DNA from: Denticeps clupeoides
Lineage: Eukaryota > Chordata > Actinopteri > Clupeiformes > Denticipitidae
Length of the DNA stretch: 64,000 bases
Reading direction: 5' to 3'
NCBI RefSeq assembly: GCF_900700375.1
Contig: NW_021629837.1
Span: 1-64,000, forward strand
Shown here: positions 1-8,616 of the stretch, piece after piece
Layout of the letters: each line of letters opens with the position of its first letter
Numbering within the stretch: position 1 is the first letter of the stretch
Notes under the pieces: model-generated
What the model saw: the letters and a program-made list of their open reading frames with translations, nothing else
Told to the model about the DNA's origin: nothing
The model's database searches: none
Program-made: the position numbers and the translations under genes

Positions 1-1708
1 ATGAAACTAAACGTTGTGCGTGGGCACGTACCAGAACTCCACAGTAATCAAGTAACCCCGTTCATATTTTCTCACATTTCCTCAACCAAGTTCACATTTA
101 ATGTGGGAAGGGGGGAAGAAGAAACAGGCCACATCAGACAGCCGTTTATCCCAACAACTAATACACAAGGTCTGAGTGCGTGCGTGGTGTGTGTGTGCGT
201 GCGTGGTGTGTGTGTGTGTGTGTGTGTGCATTTGAAGACGCATCTTAGGGTATTTGCAGATGGGAAAATCTCTCAAAACCGCTTTCTAATTTGATGACCT
301 CAGACAGAATGAATCTCCACACAGACAGTCTTCAGTCATGTTAACTACACACACACACACTGCAACACAGTAAGAATCGCAATGTGTCGCCACAAAGAGA
401 CCCCCTTACCAAACCACGCGACGGCCACTCCTTGAACACGTCATTAAAAGAAAAGTTCTCTTCCAATCTGTCGCGAGAGTTATACATCAGCACAACAACA
501 AAACACACTACCGTCGTGCGACGGACCCCTGCGGCTTTTTCTGGCTGGGCTGGTACAAACGAACTGTTCAAAGGAATAACATTTCCAAACATTTAACCAA
601 GAGGGCCACATCTGACAGACGGTACGAGGGCCACACGCAGAGAGCAGCAGTGCCGAGGCAAGATTAGGATGTGCGCGTCGTCGCTGATCTGACCGGAGAG
701 TCTGAGATTTAAGGTATGGCACCAGAGGACATCCTAATAGGCACAGGAAGTGATGTCATTCCTCCAGGGGTGACCCATCTGAAAGATCTGGGGAAAGAAC
801 GCAGATAACTGAACATCATGTGACTACAGGATGCACGTCCCTGGGAACTGTGGATTTTAGGATCACTTCAGCCCATAATTAAAGGGCTCTGCTAACAGAG
901 GCTGTTACTGGAGACCAGTCAGTCACTTAGCAACAGCTGCTAAACAAATCACTGTTTTAATTGAAATTTCAGGCAGGCAGTAAAAACAGATTTAGTGGAG
1001 AATTGGTCGGTTTGAGAATTCTCTAGCTGTAGGTACAAAAGAAGCCACTTTTGGAACTCTGCGCTCATCTTGTACAGAATCTGTGGTATTTTAAAAGAAC
1101 CAACGCAGTTATTAGGGTTGAGTCTGCAGAATTTATGATAATATCATGACATACAATGTGAGCAGCTTGTGTGTATGTCATGTCCTGCAGTCTAAAAATC
1201 CACCCTTAATTTGACGTCCCATCTCACATCAGTGCCACGGACAGACATATTAATCAGTCTTTTCATCCAAGTCTTTGTACAGTACAGCCAATAAGCTCAG
1301 GCTGAATCTACGGTAAGAGAAATAGGTTCCTGGTACCTGTGAACCAGCTGACCCACGTACTTAACCCACCACTGACCCAGGGGACTCACCTGTAATTAGT
1401 GAATGTGGATGAGGGGACATAAATAAATTCAGTACGAATGACACCAAACTAATCATTAGCAAGCAATCGGCCAGGTGCTATTTATGGTGTAGGTTATTTT
1501 TATTTATGGCATAAGCTATTGATGATGCTGTAGAGGTATATGAAAATGAATACCAAAACCACCCTCACATACATCAGATAAACATTCTGCAGCTATGTAT
1601 ACCTGGAAGAGGAAATAAAGCCAAAAAGATGTTTTTTTTTTTTTTTTTTTAAGTACTCTCATCTTCAAATCAATCATTTTACTTGCAATGGGTGTGCGAT
1701 GAGCTCAC
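1..1708 (-). other. BRF1 intron 2 (copy a, left end outside window)
   Basis: Non-coding stretch between BRF1 exon 3, which for this copy lies left of the window, and exon 2. The same intron is 19524-21303, 39149-40936 and 58755-60536 in the other copies. It holds the GT microsatellite, a short AC run near 344-360, and a poly-T tract near 1632-1650 that varies in length between copies. I see no further gene. Confidence 0.8.
178..229. repeat. (GT)n microsatellite, unit 1
   Basis: Interrupted GT/GCGT dinucleotide tract. Length and interruption pattern differ in every copy (19763-19822, 39388-39454, 58994-59056), making it the fastest-changing part of the unit. The Val-Cys and His-Thr peptides predicted here are translation artefacts. 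Confidence 0.95.
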
Positions 1709-3190
1709 CATTTTGCACAGTCTGGGCTCGGGACTCCTTGCCTGTCCCCGCAAAAAAAGCAGAACCCATGGAAGGGGCATTTCCTGCAGCTGAAACGAGA
1801 ACCAGGCCAAAATGTAACAGCCAAGAAAAACAAAGAAAACGTTACAGACATTTACATGCAACAGTGTTGATCAGATAAACACAGTGACAAAATACTGAAA
1901 TATTTTTGAAAGGGAATATTAAACGCTTCAGGCATTGGTACTAAAGGGGGCATTACAAATGATAGAGCACCGCCCTCTGCTGGGGAACAAACACCTCTAC
2001 AGCTCAACCTGTTCCCATGACCAATCGCAACCATGGAAATGGCAGAAAATCGTTGAGAAAAAAAAAAAAGAAAAAAAAAAACAAATGAGTGTCGTTTATA
2101 TGTGTATAATAAAAATAATACATCACAACCTTGCATCAGATTAAACACTGAACTGGACTTTTTGCCCCATCGCCAGCCCACTAGGGGTTTGATTCTCACT
2201 TTCGGTGTGAGAGTTCAAAGGTTGTTGTTGCGTCAATGTTTTATGGGGCAGTGGTGGCCTAGCACATCAGAGGTTTGTAGGTTCAAATCCCTGAAACGCA
2301 ATGGTGCCAATGAGGTGACACTGAGCAAAGCACCGTCCCCACACACTGCTCCCCAGACACCTTTCATGGCTTCTGGGTTGTATGCACCATGTGCTGTGTT
2401 TCACAAAAATGATCACTTCACTTTCAAATTGGGGAAGTGGTGGCCATAATCATTTTTATTTTTACATTTAGAAGATGAAAAACCTATATATAATTACTTT
2501 CACTACATCCTAAAGTAAAATTTTTAAAAAGGAAAATTTATGCACACAGTGTCATCTTATGAAAAATATTCAGTTTTTCAATGATTAATACTATCAATAA
2601 AAAATGAAAAAAGGTTTTATTGCCTTACAGCAATTCAAAAACCTGTATTGAGAACAGCTAGACCCGCAGTAAGTGTACTGACAGGATCTAGTAAAAGTAA
2701 TTTAATAAACCACACTAGTGACCTGATACGGAGGGATAATAAATTGTGGGTTGGGTTAAATTAGCTTTCCTTCTCCTGCCTGCGAGCCACCAGTAAGAAT
2801 TTAGGGAGATCTCGCCATCTACTTCCAACATATATCCTCTGAATCAGATTATTAATCAGATATCTAAGAAAGAACACATGATGTTTTAGTATGTTGCCAT
2901 TAAAAGACACATTATGTGCAGTGAGAAAGAAAAATAAAAATGTCAATTTCCACCATGGCCTAGGTTTCCAACGAGCGGGTGTGAGTAAATAATTAAGTAA
3001 GTGTGCTCTCACAATCTCCAGCCACAAACTGGCCCACAGCCGATAGTTTCCCACTGGAGCTCTCCGAAAAAGTGACCTCGGAGACGATGATGTTGTCCTC
3101 CAGGACCGATCCACAGCCCATGCAGACTGCATCTCCCCTGGACTGGTCAACATCAATGTCGGTCCCACCGCAGGTCTTGCAGACCCTCAT
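1709..3190 (-). CDS. brf1: BRF1 5' part, copy a: exons 1 and 2 (TFIIIB zinc ribbon)
   Basis: BRF1 is the TFIIB-like subunit of TFIIIB, which recruits RNA polymerase III to tRNA and 5S genes in the nucleus. Exon 1 is complement 3013-3190 and exon 2 is complement 1709-1789. Exon 1 encodes 59 residues with a Cys4 zinc ribbon (CKTCGG at residues 4-9, CMGCGS at 23-28), followed by the hallmark [12 protein letters not shown] and SAVGQFV. Its donor is GTGAGA. Exon 2, after a TTTCAG acceptor, reads AGNAPSMGS...[11 protein letters not shown] and ends at GTGAGC. The 178- and 81-nt exons join in frame (phase 1). A CAG 5 nt upstream of the ATG, after a pyrimidine-rich run, looks like an acceptor, so a non-coding first exon probably lies in the CpG-rich region to the right. 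Exon 3 of this copy would be left of the window. Confidence 0.93.
1790..3012 (-). other. BRF1 intron 1 (copy a)
   Basis: 1.2-kb intron bounded by GTGAGA and TTTCAG. It contains a plus-strand SINE (2245-2427) and otherwise AT-rich sequence. The same intron is 21385-22609, 41018-42239 and 60618-61837 in the other units. Confidence 0.85.
2245..2427 (+). mobile_element. SINE-A (tRNA-derived), in BRF1 intron 1, unit 1
   Basis: Starts GGGGCAGTGGTGGCCTAGCA (A-box like), has a B-box like GGTTCAAATCC, then the body with GTCCCCACACACTGCTCCCC and the tail ATCACTTCACTTTC. The same body recurs about six times per unit in both orientations, so it is a dispersed family. This copy lacks part of the middle of the body. 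Confidence 0.85.
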
Positions 3191-3429
3191 GATGGCTGCA
3201 AGGCCAGAGGGTCAAAGGGGACAACTCTGAAAAGACAAAGGGAAAACGAATCTGGATTATCCACTGCAACTGCATACACACACACCACTATGAATCTGGT
3301 AATATCTGTACACCCTAAAACCTCACAAATAAAGTGTCTATTATTAAATATCAGCACCAAAAACAAGTCCAACATTTCTCCTGATCACATGACTAAATTA
3401 GTGTTCTGATATTATATTAAGATGAAACT

Positions 3430-3640
3430 GAAAGTGATTGTCATTGTGAAACACTGCAGCACAGAACAGCACGGTGACACAACAAAATGAGTCCTCTGCT
3501 TTTAACCATCACCCGGGTGAGCAGTGAGCAGCCATGACAGGCAGAAGTGTGTGGGGACGGTACTTTGCTAGGTGGCACCTTGGCTGTTCAGGATTCGAAC
3601 CCACAACCTTGTGATTACAGGGCCGCTAGGCCACCCGTGC
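3430..3640 (-). mobile_element. SINE-A, minus strand, upstream of BRF1, unit 1
   Basis: Reverse copy of SINE-A, from the tail (GAAAGTGATTGTCATTGTG) through the CCCCACACAC-type body to the tRNA-like head (GATTCGAACCC, GCTAGGCCACC). It lies between the BRF1 start codon and the CpG-rich region. A 12-bp segment next to the head is missing here but present in unit 4. Confidence 0.85.
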
Positions 3641-3759
3641 TAAAAACATGCATATGATCAAAGTCTGGAAACACACATTTACGGTAGCAATAACATATAT
3701 GCATCTTTTTAATACACGAAAACATGACAAATCAGGAGGTCCCTCCACCCCCCCCAAAA

Positions 3760-4210
3760 AACACACATGCGCAGTGCTCACGTGACCCACACGAAGGCGT
3801 GGGGTCTTACATCCGATCAGCCTGTTTTAATGATCGATATTACAACAGGCACCTCTTATTAACGTGGCTGTTCCTGTCACTGCGTGTCGCGCACATGACG
3901 CAACAGGGGACCAACACGCTCGCGGGTACACGTGGCAGGGCGCCCCGGGTCCACGAGGTTATGTGCCGGGATATTTCTTCCTGAACAGGACCGCACCCCG
4001 CAGGCGAACAATCCGAACACCGGCGCGGTTACGTTCCGATCTTCTGCTAATCCGCGCACATGAACGACACGACAGTTACTGAAAACGGAGCTGCTACCTG
4101 GATGGTAGATTTCCCAAAACCGCGCGCGGCTCGCTCGTGGTCAGATTTCCAGTCGATTTGGGAAAACTCTTCTTTATCTGGTGCTGTTTTGTGACGTCAA
4201 GGCACAGACA
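3760..4210. promoter_or_regulatory. CpG-rich, probably divergent promoter region, unit 1
   Basis: Locally CpG-dense block in AT-rich surroundings, containing CGCGCGCGGC and a full CRE palindrome TGACGTCA at 4192-4199. It lies 5' of BRF1 exon 1 on the minus strand and 5' of the plus-strand ORFs at 4060 and 4731. Position and base composition suggest the BRF1 promoter, perhaps shared with a divergent transcript; there is no direct evidence of transcription. Confidence 0.55.
4060..4194 (+). CDS. Conserved 44-codon ORF in the CpG region, unit 1
   Basis: ATG in the context CGCACATGA opens 44 codons beginning MNDTTVTENGAATWMVDF and containing ARSWSDFQSIWENSS, with a TGA that overlaps the CRE. The sequence looks identical in all four units (23666-23800, 43290-43424, 62900-63034). 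I do not recognise it. It could be a small protein, the first exon of a plus-strand gene, or an upstream ORF. No strong donor follows in a useful frame. Confidence 0.35.
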   Translation: MNDTTVTENGAATWMVDFPKPRAARSWSDFQSIWENSSLSGAVL

Positions 4211-4730
4211 AACTCATTTGATTGGCAGAGATGACATTTACAACCCCGAGTCGTTTATATGACACACGCCGGCAAGCGACCGCACCAATAACACATGAAG
4301 CCAGCTGCGCACGTGTCGTCTTCTCAGGTCAGACGAAACCAAAATGGACTGCGTGGGGGGGTCTCTTTTTTTTACATACCAATAAGTCATATTTACTTAG
4401 AATGACGTGTTTGCATGGCCCGTTTTAAAAGTATAGTTGTATAATGTGTCGATGTAGAGGGAACATGTAAGCAGTTGGAATTTAGTTTACTTATTGGTTA
4501 TATGCTATGGTACGGTCCTCTGCTTATGATTGCAGAGAACTTTTGAGCGTGCTGACGTCTTTCATTACATGCAAGTGTGTGCAGCGGTAGAACTCTGTCG
4601 GCGTCCTCCTTCCTGTAACCTTGCCTGTATAATACCTGTTGTGTCATATGAGTCCGTGTGTGACCTGTAAGTCTCTCTTTACGTGTTCCACTGCGATGAT
4701 AATATCAGAGATATGTAAACGGCGGATTTA

Positions 4731-5012
4731 ATGGCAGAGAAAGGCCCCAGTCCACGAAGATCTTCCAGGCAACATTACCAACCTGTTTACCTGCAGGATT
4801 CAAACACGGAACCGGAGACTCGCGTGTCTGTTCGGGCGCTGGAGAAACAGACGGCGCTCGACCGACCACAGCGCCCCATGTGCGCCACCCTGTGGCCGGA
4901 GCGTGTATTGCAATTCCTCAGGACCAGCCTGCAGAAAGACCACATCCTGCGGGCCTACCTGCTCCTGCAGCTGGCGACCCGTACACCAACAATACGTTTG
5001 TATCGGATATGA
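4731..5012 (+). CDS. Uncharacterised 93-codon ORF, unit 1
   Basis: Reads MAEKGPSPRRSSRQHYQPVY at the start, and WPERVLQFLRTSLQKDHILR then AYLLLQLATRTP near the end. The second half is rich in CTG, CAG, CGG and GCC codons, as expected of real vertebrate coding sequence, and would form amphipathic helices. An AG at 4708 (AATATCAG) could be an acceptor, so this may be an internal or last exon. A second frame is open from about 4709 to 5107 and ends EDTMEHYEQRSMYSD; its codon use is poorer. The frame is intact in units 1, 3 and 4 and broken in unit 2. I cannot assign a family. Confidence 0.45.
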   Translation: MAEKGPSPRRSSRQHYQPVYLQDSNTEPETRVSVRALEKQTALDRPQRPMCATLWPERVLQFLRTSLQKDHILRAYLLLQLATRTPTIRLYRI

Positions 5013-5163
5013 CTCAATTAAAACTACTTCTTAATTTAGGAGGTACTGCCCGGGCATTAGAGGACACAATGGAACACTATGAACAGAGATCCATGTATTC
5101 TGATTGATCTCATCCGGGTGAACAGACTTCTTTACTTCAGCATGAGACCGCAATAGAATAAAT

Positions 5164-5586
5164 AGGGTTTAAAAGTTTTGGGCCACTGTTTAGGGTAAAA
5201 TAGGATGTGTAGAAATAATATCAAATGTTACCTGCCTGGCCCAACACTGTTTTCACTGTAGAATTTGCCTTGGAACTTTCCCATATGCATATCCTTGCCC
5301 AGGTGACCAGTTTCTCAAGGCCTTGCAAGATTTCCCTCTCGCCCTGGTTCCGATGTTATATAGTAAGGTCATCCATAAACAGTTGTCAAAATGTTTAAAC
5401 CCTATTTCCTATTTATATTACATGGAATTGTACATATTAATAAACTGTTGTACATATTAATTGTGTACATATTAATGTGCATTAGAGCAAAGTTCCCATG
5501 TGAATTCTACAGTGAAAATAGTGTTCTACATGTTCTCCTTTACCCTAAATAAATTAGATTTCAGTGGCTCAAAGCTTTTAAACCCT
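5164..5586. mobile_element. MITE-like element with long imperfect terminal inverted repeats, unit 1
   Basis: The left end AGGGTTTAAAAGTTTTGGGC mirrors the right end GCTCAAAGCTTTTAAACCCT. Inner segments also pair: CACTGTTTTCACTGTAGAATT with AATTCTACAGTGAAAATAGTG. It has no coding capacity. Near the centre, TGTACATATTAAT occurs three times (about 5427-5478). This fits a non-autonomous, fold-back DNA transposon. The superfamily and target-site duplication are unclear. Confidence 0.65.
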
Positions 5587-5657
5587 TTTTATATTGTATG
5601 GAAATGTCCATGTTTATCATAAATAAATTTGTTCTTATGAGCAAGTGTGTCTCATCT

Positions 5658-6641
5658 GTTTAGAAACCGTGGAACTTATTAAAAGTGCCAATTTGAAAAA
5701 CCATTATGAGACATAATGGAAGCATACCCACTCAAATCTGAAGTGAGATCACCAAAAATAAGCAGTCTCAGAATCCAATACGCCCAATCCACCAGGATCC
5801 TGAGTCACACATTCACTGCCCAACAATGTGCTCATGAGTGTTCAACACAAAAGCCATTTACTGATGGAGAGGTTGTCAAAGAGTGCATGAGTGCAGTAGC
5901 TGAAACGTTACTTGATGGGAAACCAGAGCAGATAATAAATAAATAATAAAGCAGATACCGTTGTTAGCATCTTCTGCCACAAAGAAAGGGGAAACACTGT
6001 CTCAGGATGTGCTAAACCAGCTAGATGAAGCCATGGCACCATTTGAAGGTTTATCTGTGGATGAGTCCACTGACTTGTGTGATGATGCTCAGCTGTTAGT
6101 CTGCTGGGTATTTCAACACAGACCACAAAGACTTCTGTGAAGATCTTTTAGGGCTCACCTCACTTCAGACCAGAAGACATCTACCTGGCTGTTAAGGAGC
6201 TGTTAACAAAGAGAGGACTAGTGCAAAAAAAAGTGATTTTAATAACTGCAGATGGAGCCCCTGCTATGATAGGGAGAGAGAAATGAGCTGTAGCGAGACT
6301 GGAAGAAGACAATTCTGAACTGGCATCTTACCATTGCATCATTTATCAATCATGCTGAGGTGATGAATACAATGATGAAAATGATCAGTTTTCTTTGGGC
6401 ATCTTCTTCCTATCAGTATCACATTGAGAATTCCTCAGAGAAGTCGATGATGATGATCTGCACAATAATGTGAGATGGCTCAGCAAAGGCAGGGTGTCAG
6501 CTTTCTCGACATTGAAAATAATTAAAACTAAATATTGTTCCAAGCTCATGAACGAGCACCTCCACATGTGTATGAGAATGGCCCATTCAAGCCCAGGTTT
6601 AAAATCCTGGCAGGACAAGCTAGAGCTCGATTCTCTCACTG
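5658..6641 (+). pseudogene. Decayed hAT-type transposase (SCAND3/ZBED5/GTF2IRD2-like), unit 1
   Basis: Pieces in shifting frames match the domesticated/Charlie-type hAT transposase family: a degenerate BED-finger end (LIKSANLKNHYET), YPLKSEVRSPKISSLR, TAQQCAHE..KPFTDGEVVKECM, ETLSQDVLNQLDEAMAPFEG, LSVDESTDLCDDAQLLV, and DDDLHNNVRWLSKGRVSAFS. The order is that of the family, but stops and frameshifts separate the pieces and the C-terminal hAT dimerisation domain is missing. It is an old DNA-transposon fossil, not an expressed gene. Confidence 0.85.
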
Positions 6642-6710
6642 AAAAAAGCAGGGGGGTTGAATAAAAAAGAGGAAGGTTTATTTTCTATAAAAGTGGTTAA
6701 GACACTTTTA

Positions 6711-6896
6711 TTTACATCAATTATCAGACGCCCTTATACAGAACAACTTACAATCAGTAGTTACAGGGACAGTCGCCCTGAGTGTCTTGCACAGGGACAC
6801 AATGGTATTAAGTGGGATTTGAACCTGGTTCAACCCCTGGTTCTATCCAATCTCTGGTTCATAGGCAAGTGTGATCCCACTAGGCTACTACCACCC
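6711..6896 (-). mobile_element. SINE-B (tRNA-derived), minus strand, unit 1
   Basis: Runs from the tail (TTTACATC..TTATCAGACGCCC, ACTTACAATCAGTAGTTACA) to the tRNA-like head (GGGATTTGAACCTGG, CCCACTAGGCTACTACCACC). It carries extra sequence between the B-box and the GGTTCATAGGCAAGTG part. It sits directly beside the hAT remnant. Confidence 0.85.
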
Positions 6897-7156
6897 TGAG
6901 TCTGCTGAGTCAAAATGTGACACAGAAAAGTTCAGAACTTTGTTTAAAAATGCACAATTTTTACATTTTAGTTAGCCCTACTCTTATTTCGTAAACTATA
7001 AAACATACATAATCAGCAGTCATACATGTTCAGTTCTGTTGTATTGTGGCAATAAATATTGTCAATGTTTTGAATTGTACTTAATTTGATTTGACAATTA
7101 GGTATTAATTACATCTAATGTTGATTAATGAATAGGCGCTCAGAAACGAGCGCACG

Positions 7157-7230
7157 GCATTTTGGGATCTGTAGTTTAAGTGTAATCAGCGCTTCATATC
7201 GCCGAGCCTTGATAATAGATCTATATAAAG
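7157..7230 (+). promoter_or_regulatory. ZNF143/Staf-type site plus TATA box, unit 1
   Basis: GCATTTTGGGATCTGTAGT (7157-7175) matches the ZNF143/THAP11 promoter motif (reverse of ACTACAATTCCCAGAATGC). A TATA box, CTATATAAAG, follows at 7221-7230. Together they indicate a promoter firing rightward into 7.25-7.6 kb. The site is identical at 26769-26787 and 46394-46412. Confidence 0.6.
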
Positions 7231-7499
7231 TAATCTCGCGTGATGTGACCCGCGGTCAGCGAGTTTGACACATGTACCTTAAGGGCTCATTTTAAAGTGC
7301 GCCTAATGAAATGTTTTTTTTCGGCTACTTGGCAAAAAAGGATCAGAATGTGGGAGTTCGACCGTCGCTGCTATTACACAGGTTTACGACCAGGATCAAT
7401 ATCTCTCTACCAACGGGGCGTCTTTTGGCGCTTTACGGCAGTTTACAGCAGAGTCGTGGCTTCTGGCTCTGACTGCGGCCGAGACGTGAGGATGATGGC

Positions 7500-8220
7500 G
7501 GTAGTGTACGTGGCGTCCTAGACAGTTTTAAACTCACCAAGTTCCATGTTTACCAAGCTGCGCGTCGTCACCCCGACTTTGCATCTCTGAGTGAGTGATG
7601 TTGTCCCCTTCATTAATATATCTTTATTCTTCATAGGTAGAATTTGGGGGAGTTATTGCATGTTGAAGGCAGTGGAATGCTGTTACACGGGTAAACATAC
7701 AAACAAAGATACAAAAAAAGTTTTATGTGATTACACCGTTTAAAATAATTCTAAATAGTTTGAGACCACTGCTCTATGGTAATGCAGCTTTGAGTTAGTT
7801 AATTTGGAATGTTGGGGAAGTTAACTAGTTAGTAATTCAGTACATTAGTTCTGTTGGTATTACATGATCTATGTTGGCAGTTGTAGTAACTGTTTATTAT
7901 CTGCGTGTAGAACCATTCTTGAATGACATTTATACAGGGGGTCACAGATGGTCCCGTTTCCTCCTTCCAGTGTTGCACAAACCACCAGACTTTGGAAATG
8001 GCATCAGTTTTTTAAAAAGGAAATTGGGAGATGCTTTCATCCTCGCTGTCTGATGAGCACGGAAAGTATAGAAAAATTACTGGGAGGATAATAAATAGTT
8101 ATTGACAATTTTGAAATAACGATGTAGTCAAACCCTCATCTGCTGTGTGATGAAGGCCAATTTAATCGCTTCTTCTTTCAGTGCAGTACTAAGATTATTA
8201 AAAAGGGTTTTATAATAGTC
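7500..8220. other. No clear gene; possible exon near 7510-7591
   Basis: From about 7510 one frame reads GVLDSFKLTKFHVYQAARRH then PDFASL up to a GTGAGT donor at about 7592, which is protein-like. In units 2 and 3 a 1-nt difference (TTTTAACTC for TTTTAAACTC) changes the frame. The rest is AT-rich with nothing recognisable. Confidence 0.3.
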
Positions 8221-8327
8221 AGTGAAGTGAAAAGCATTTGTTTTTTTGTCATTGTGATACACAGCATGCACAGCAAACATGCACACAATGAAATGTGTCC
8301 TCTGCATTAACCCCGTACCCTGTAGGT
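8221..8327 (-). mobile_element. Truncated SINE-A, minus strand, unit 1
   Basis: Tail half only: GTCATTGTGATACAC, GAAATGTGTCCTCTGC. The head is missing. Confidence 0.7.
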
Positions 8328-8400
8328 GATTATTCAATTAAAATAATTTATTGTTTTAATACTGTCCCGAGTGGAACGCTATGAACACAGATCCATTTAT

Positions 8401-8616
8401 TCTGCCTAGTGGTTAAGGAAGCGGCCCCGTAATCAGAAGGTTACCGGTTCGAATCCCGAACCGCCTAGGTGCCACTGAAGTGCCACTGTGCAAAGGACTG
8501 TCCCCACACACTGCTCCCCGGGTGTCTGTCATGGCTGCCCACTGCTCACCAAGTGTGATGGTTAAAAGCAGAGATACATTTCATTGTGTAAACGTGTGCT
8601 GTGCTGCAGTGTTTTG
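8401..8616 (+). mobile_element. SINE-A, near full length, unit 1
   Basis: The best-preserved SINE-A copy: A-box region GCCTAGTGGTTAAGGAAGCG, B-box GGTTCGAATCCCG, then CTGTCCCCACACACTGCTCC, a CATGGCTGCCCACTGCTCAC core and a GTGCTGTGCTGCAGTG tail. Confidence 0.88.

Noticed and set aside
82-276. His/Thr- and Val/Cys-rich peptides
   Set aside because: Translation of the (GT)n microsatellite; they change with tract length in each unit.
2761-3168. 135-codon minus-strand ORF overlapping BRF1 exon 1 (also at 41988 and 61586)
   Set aside because: Shadow frame of the BRF1 exon running into intron 1; no family resemblance, while the other frame gives a clear zinc ribbon.
4222-4428. 68-codon ORF (also at 43452 and 63062)
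   Set aside because: Frame ends in low-complexity T-run sequence, differs in unit 2, and shows no protein-like bias.
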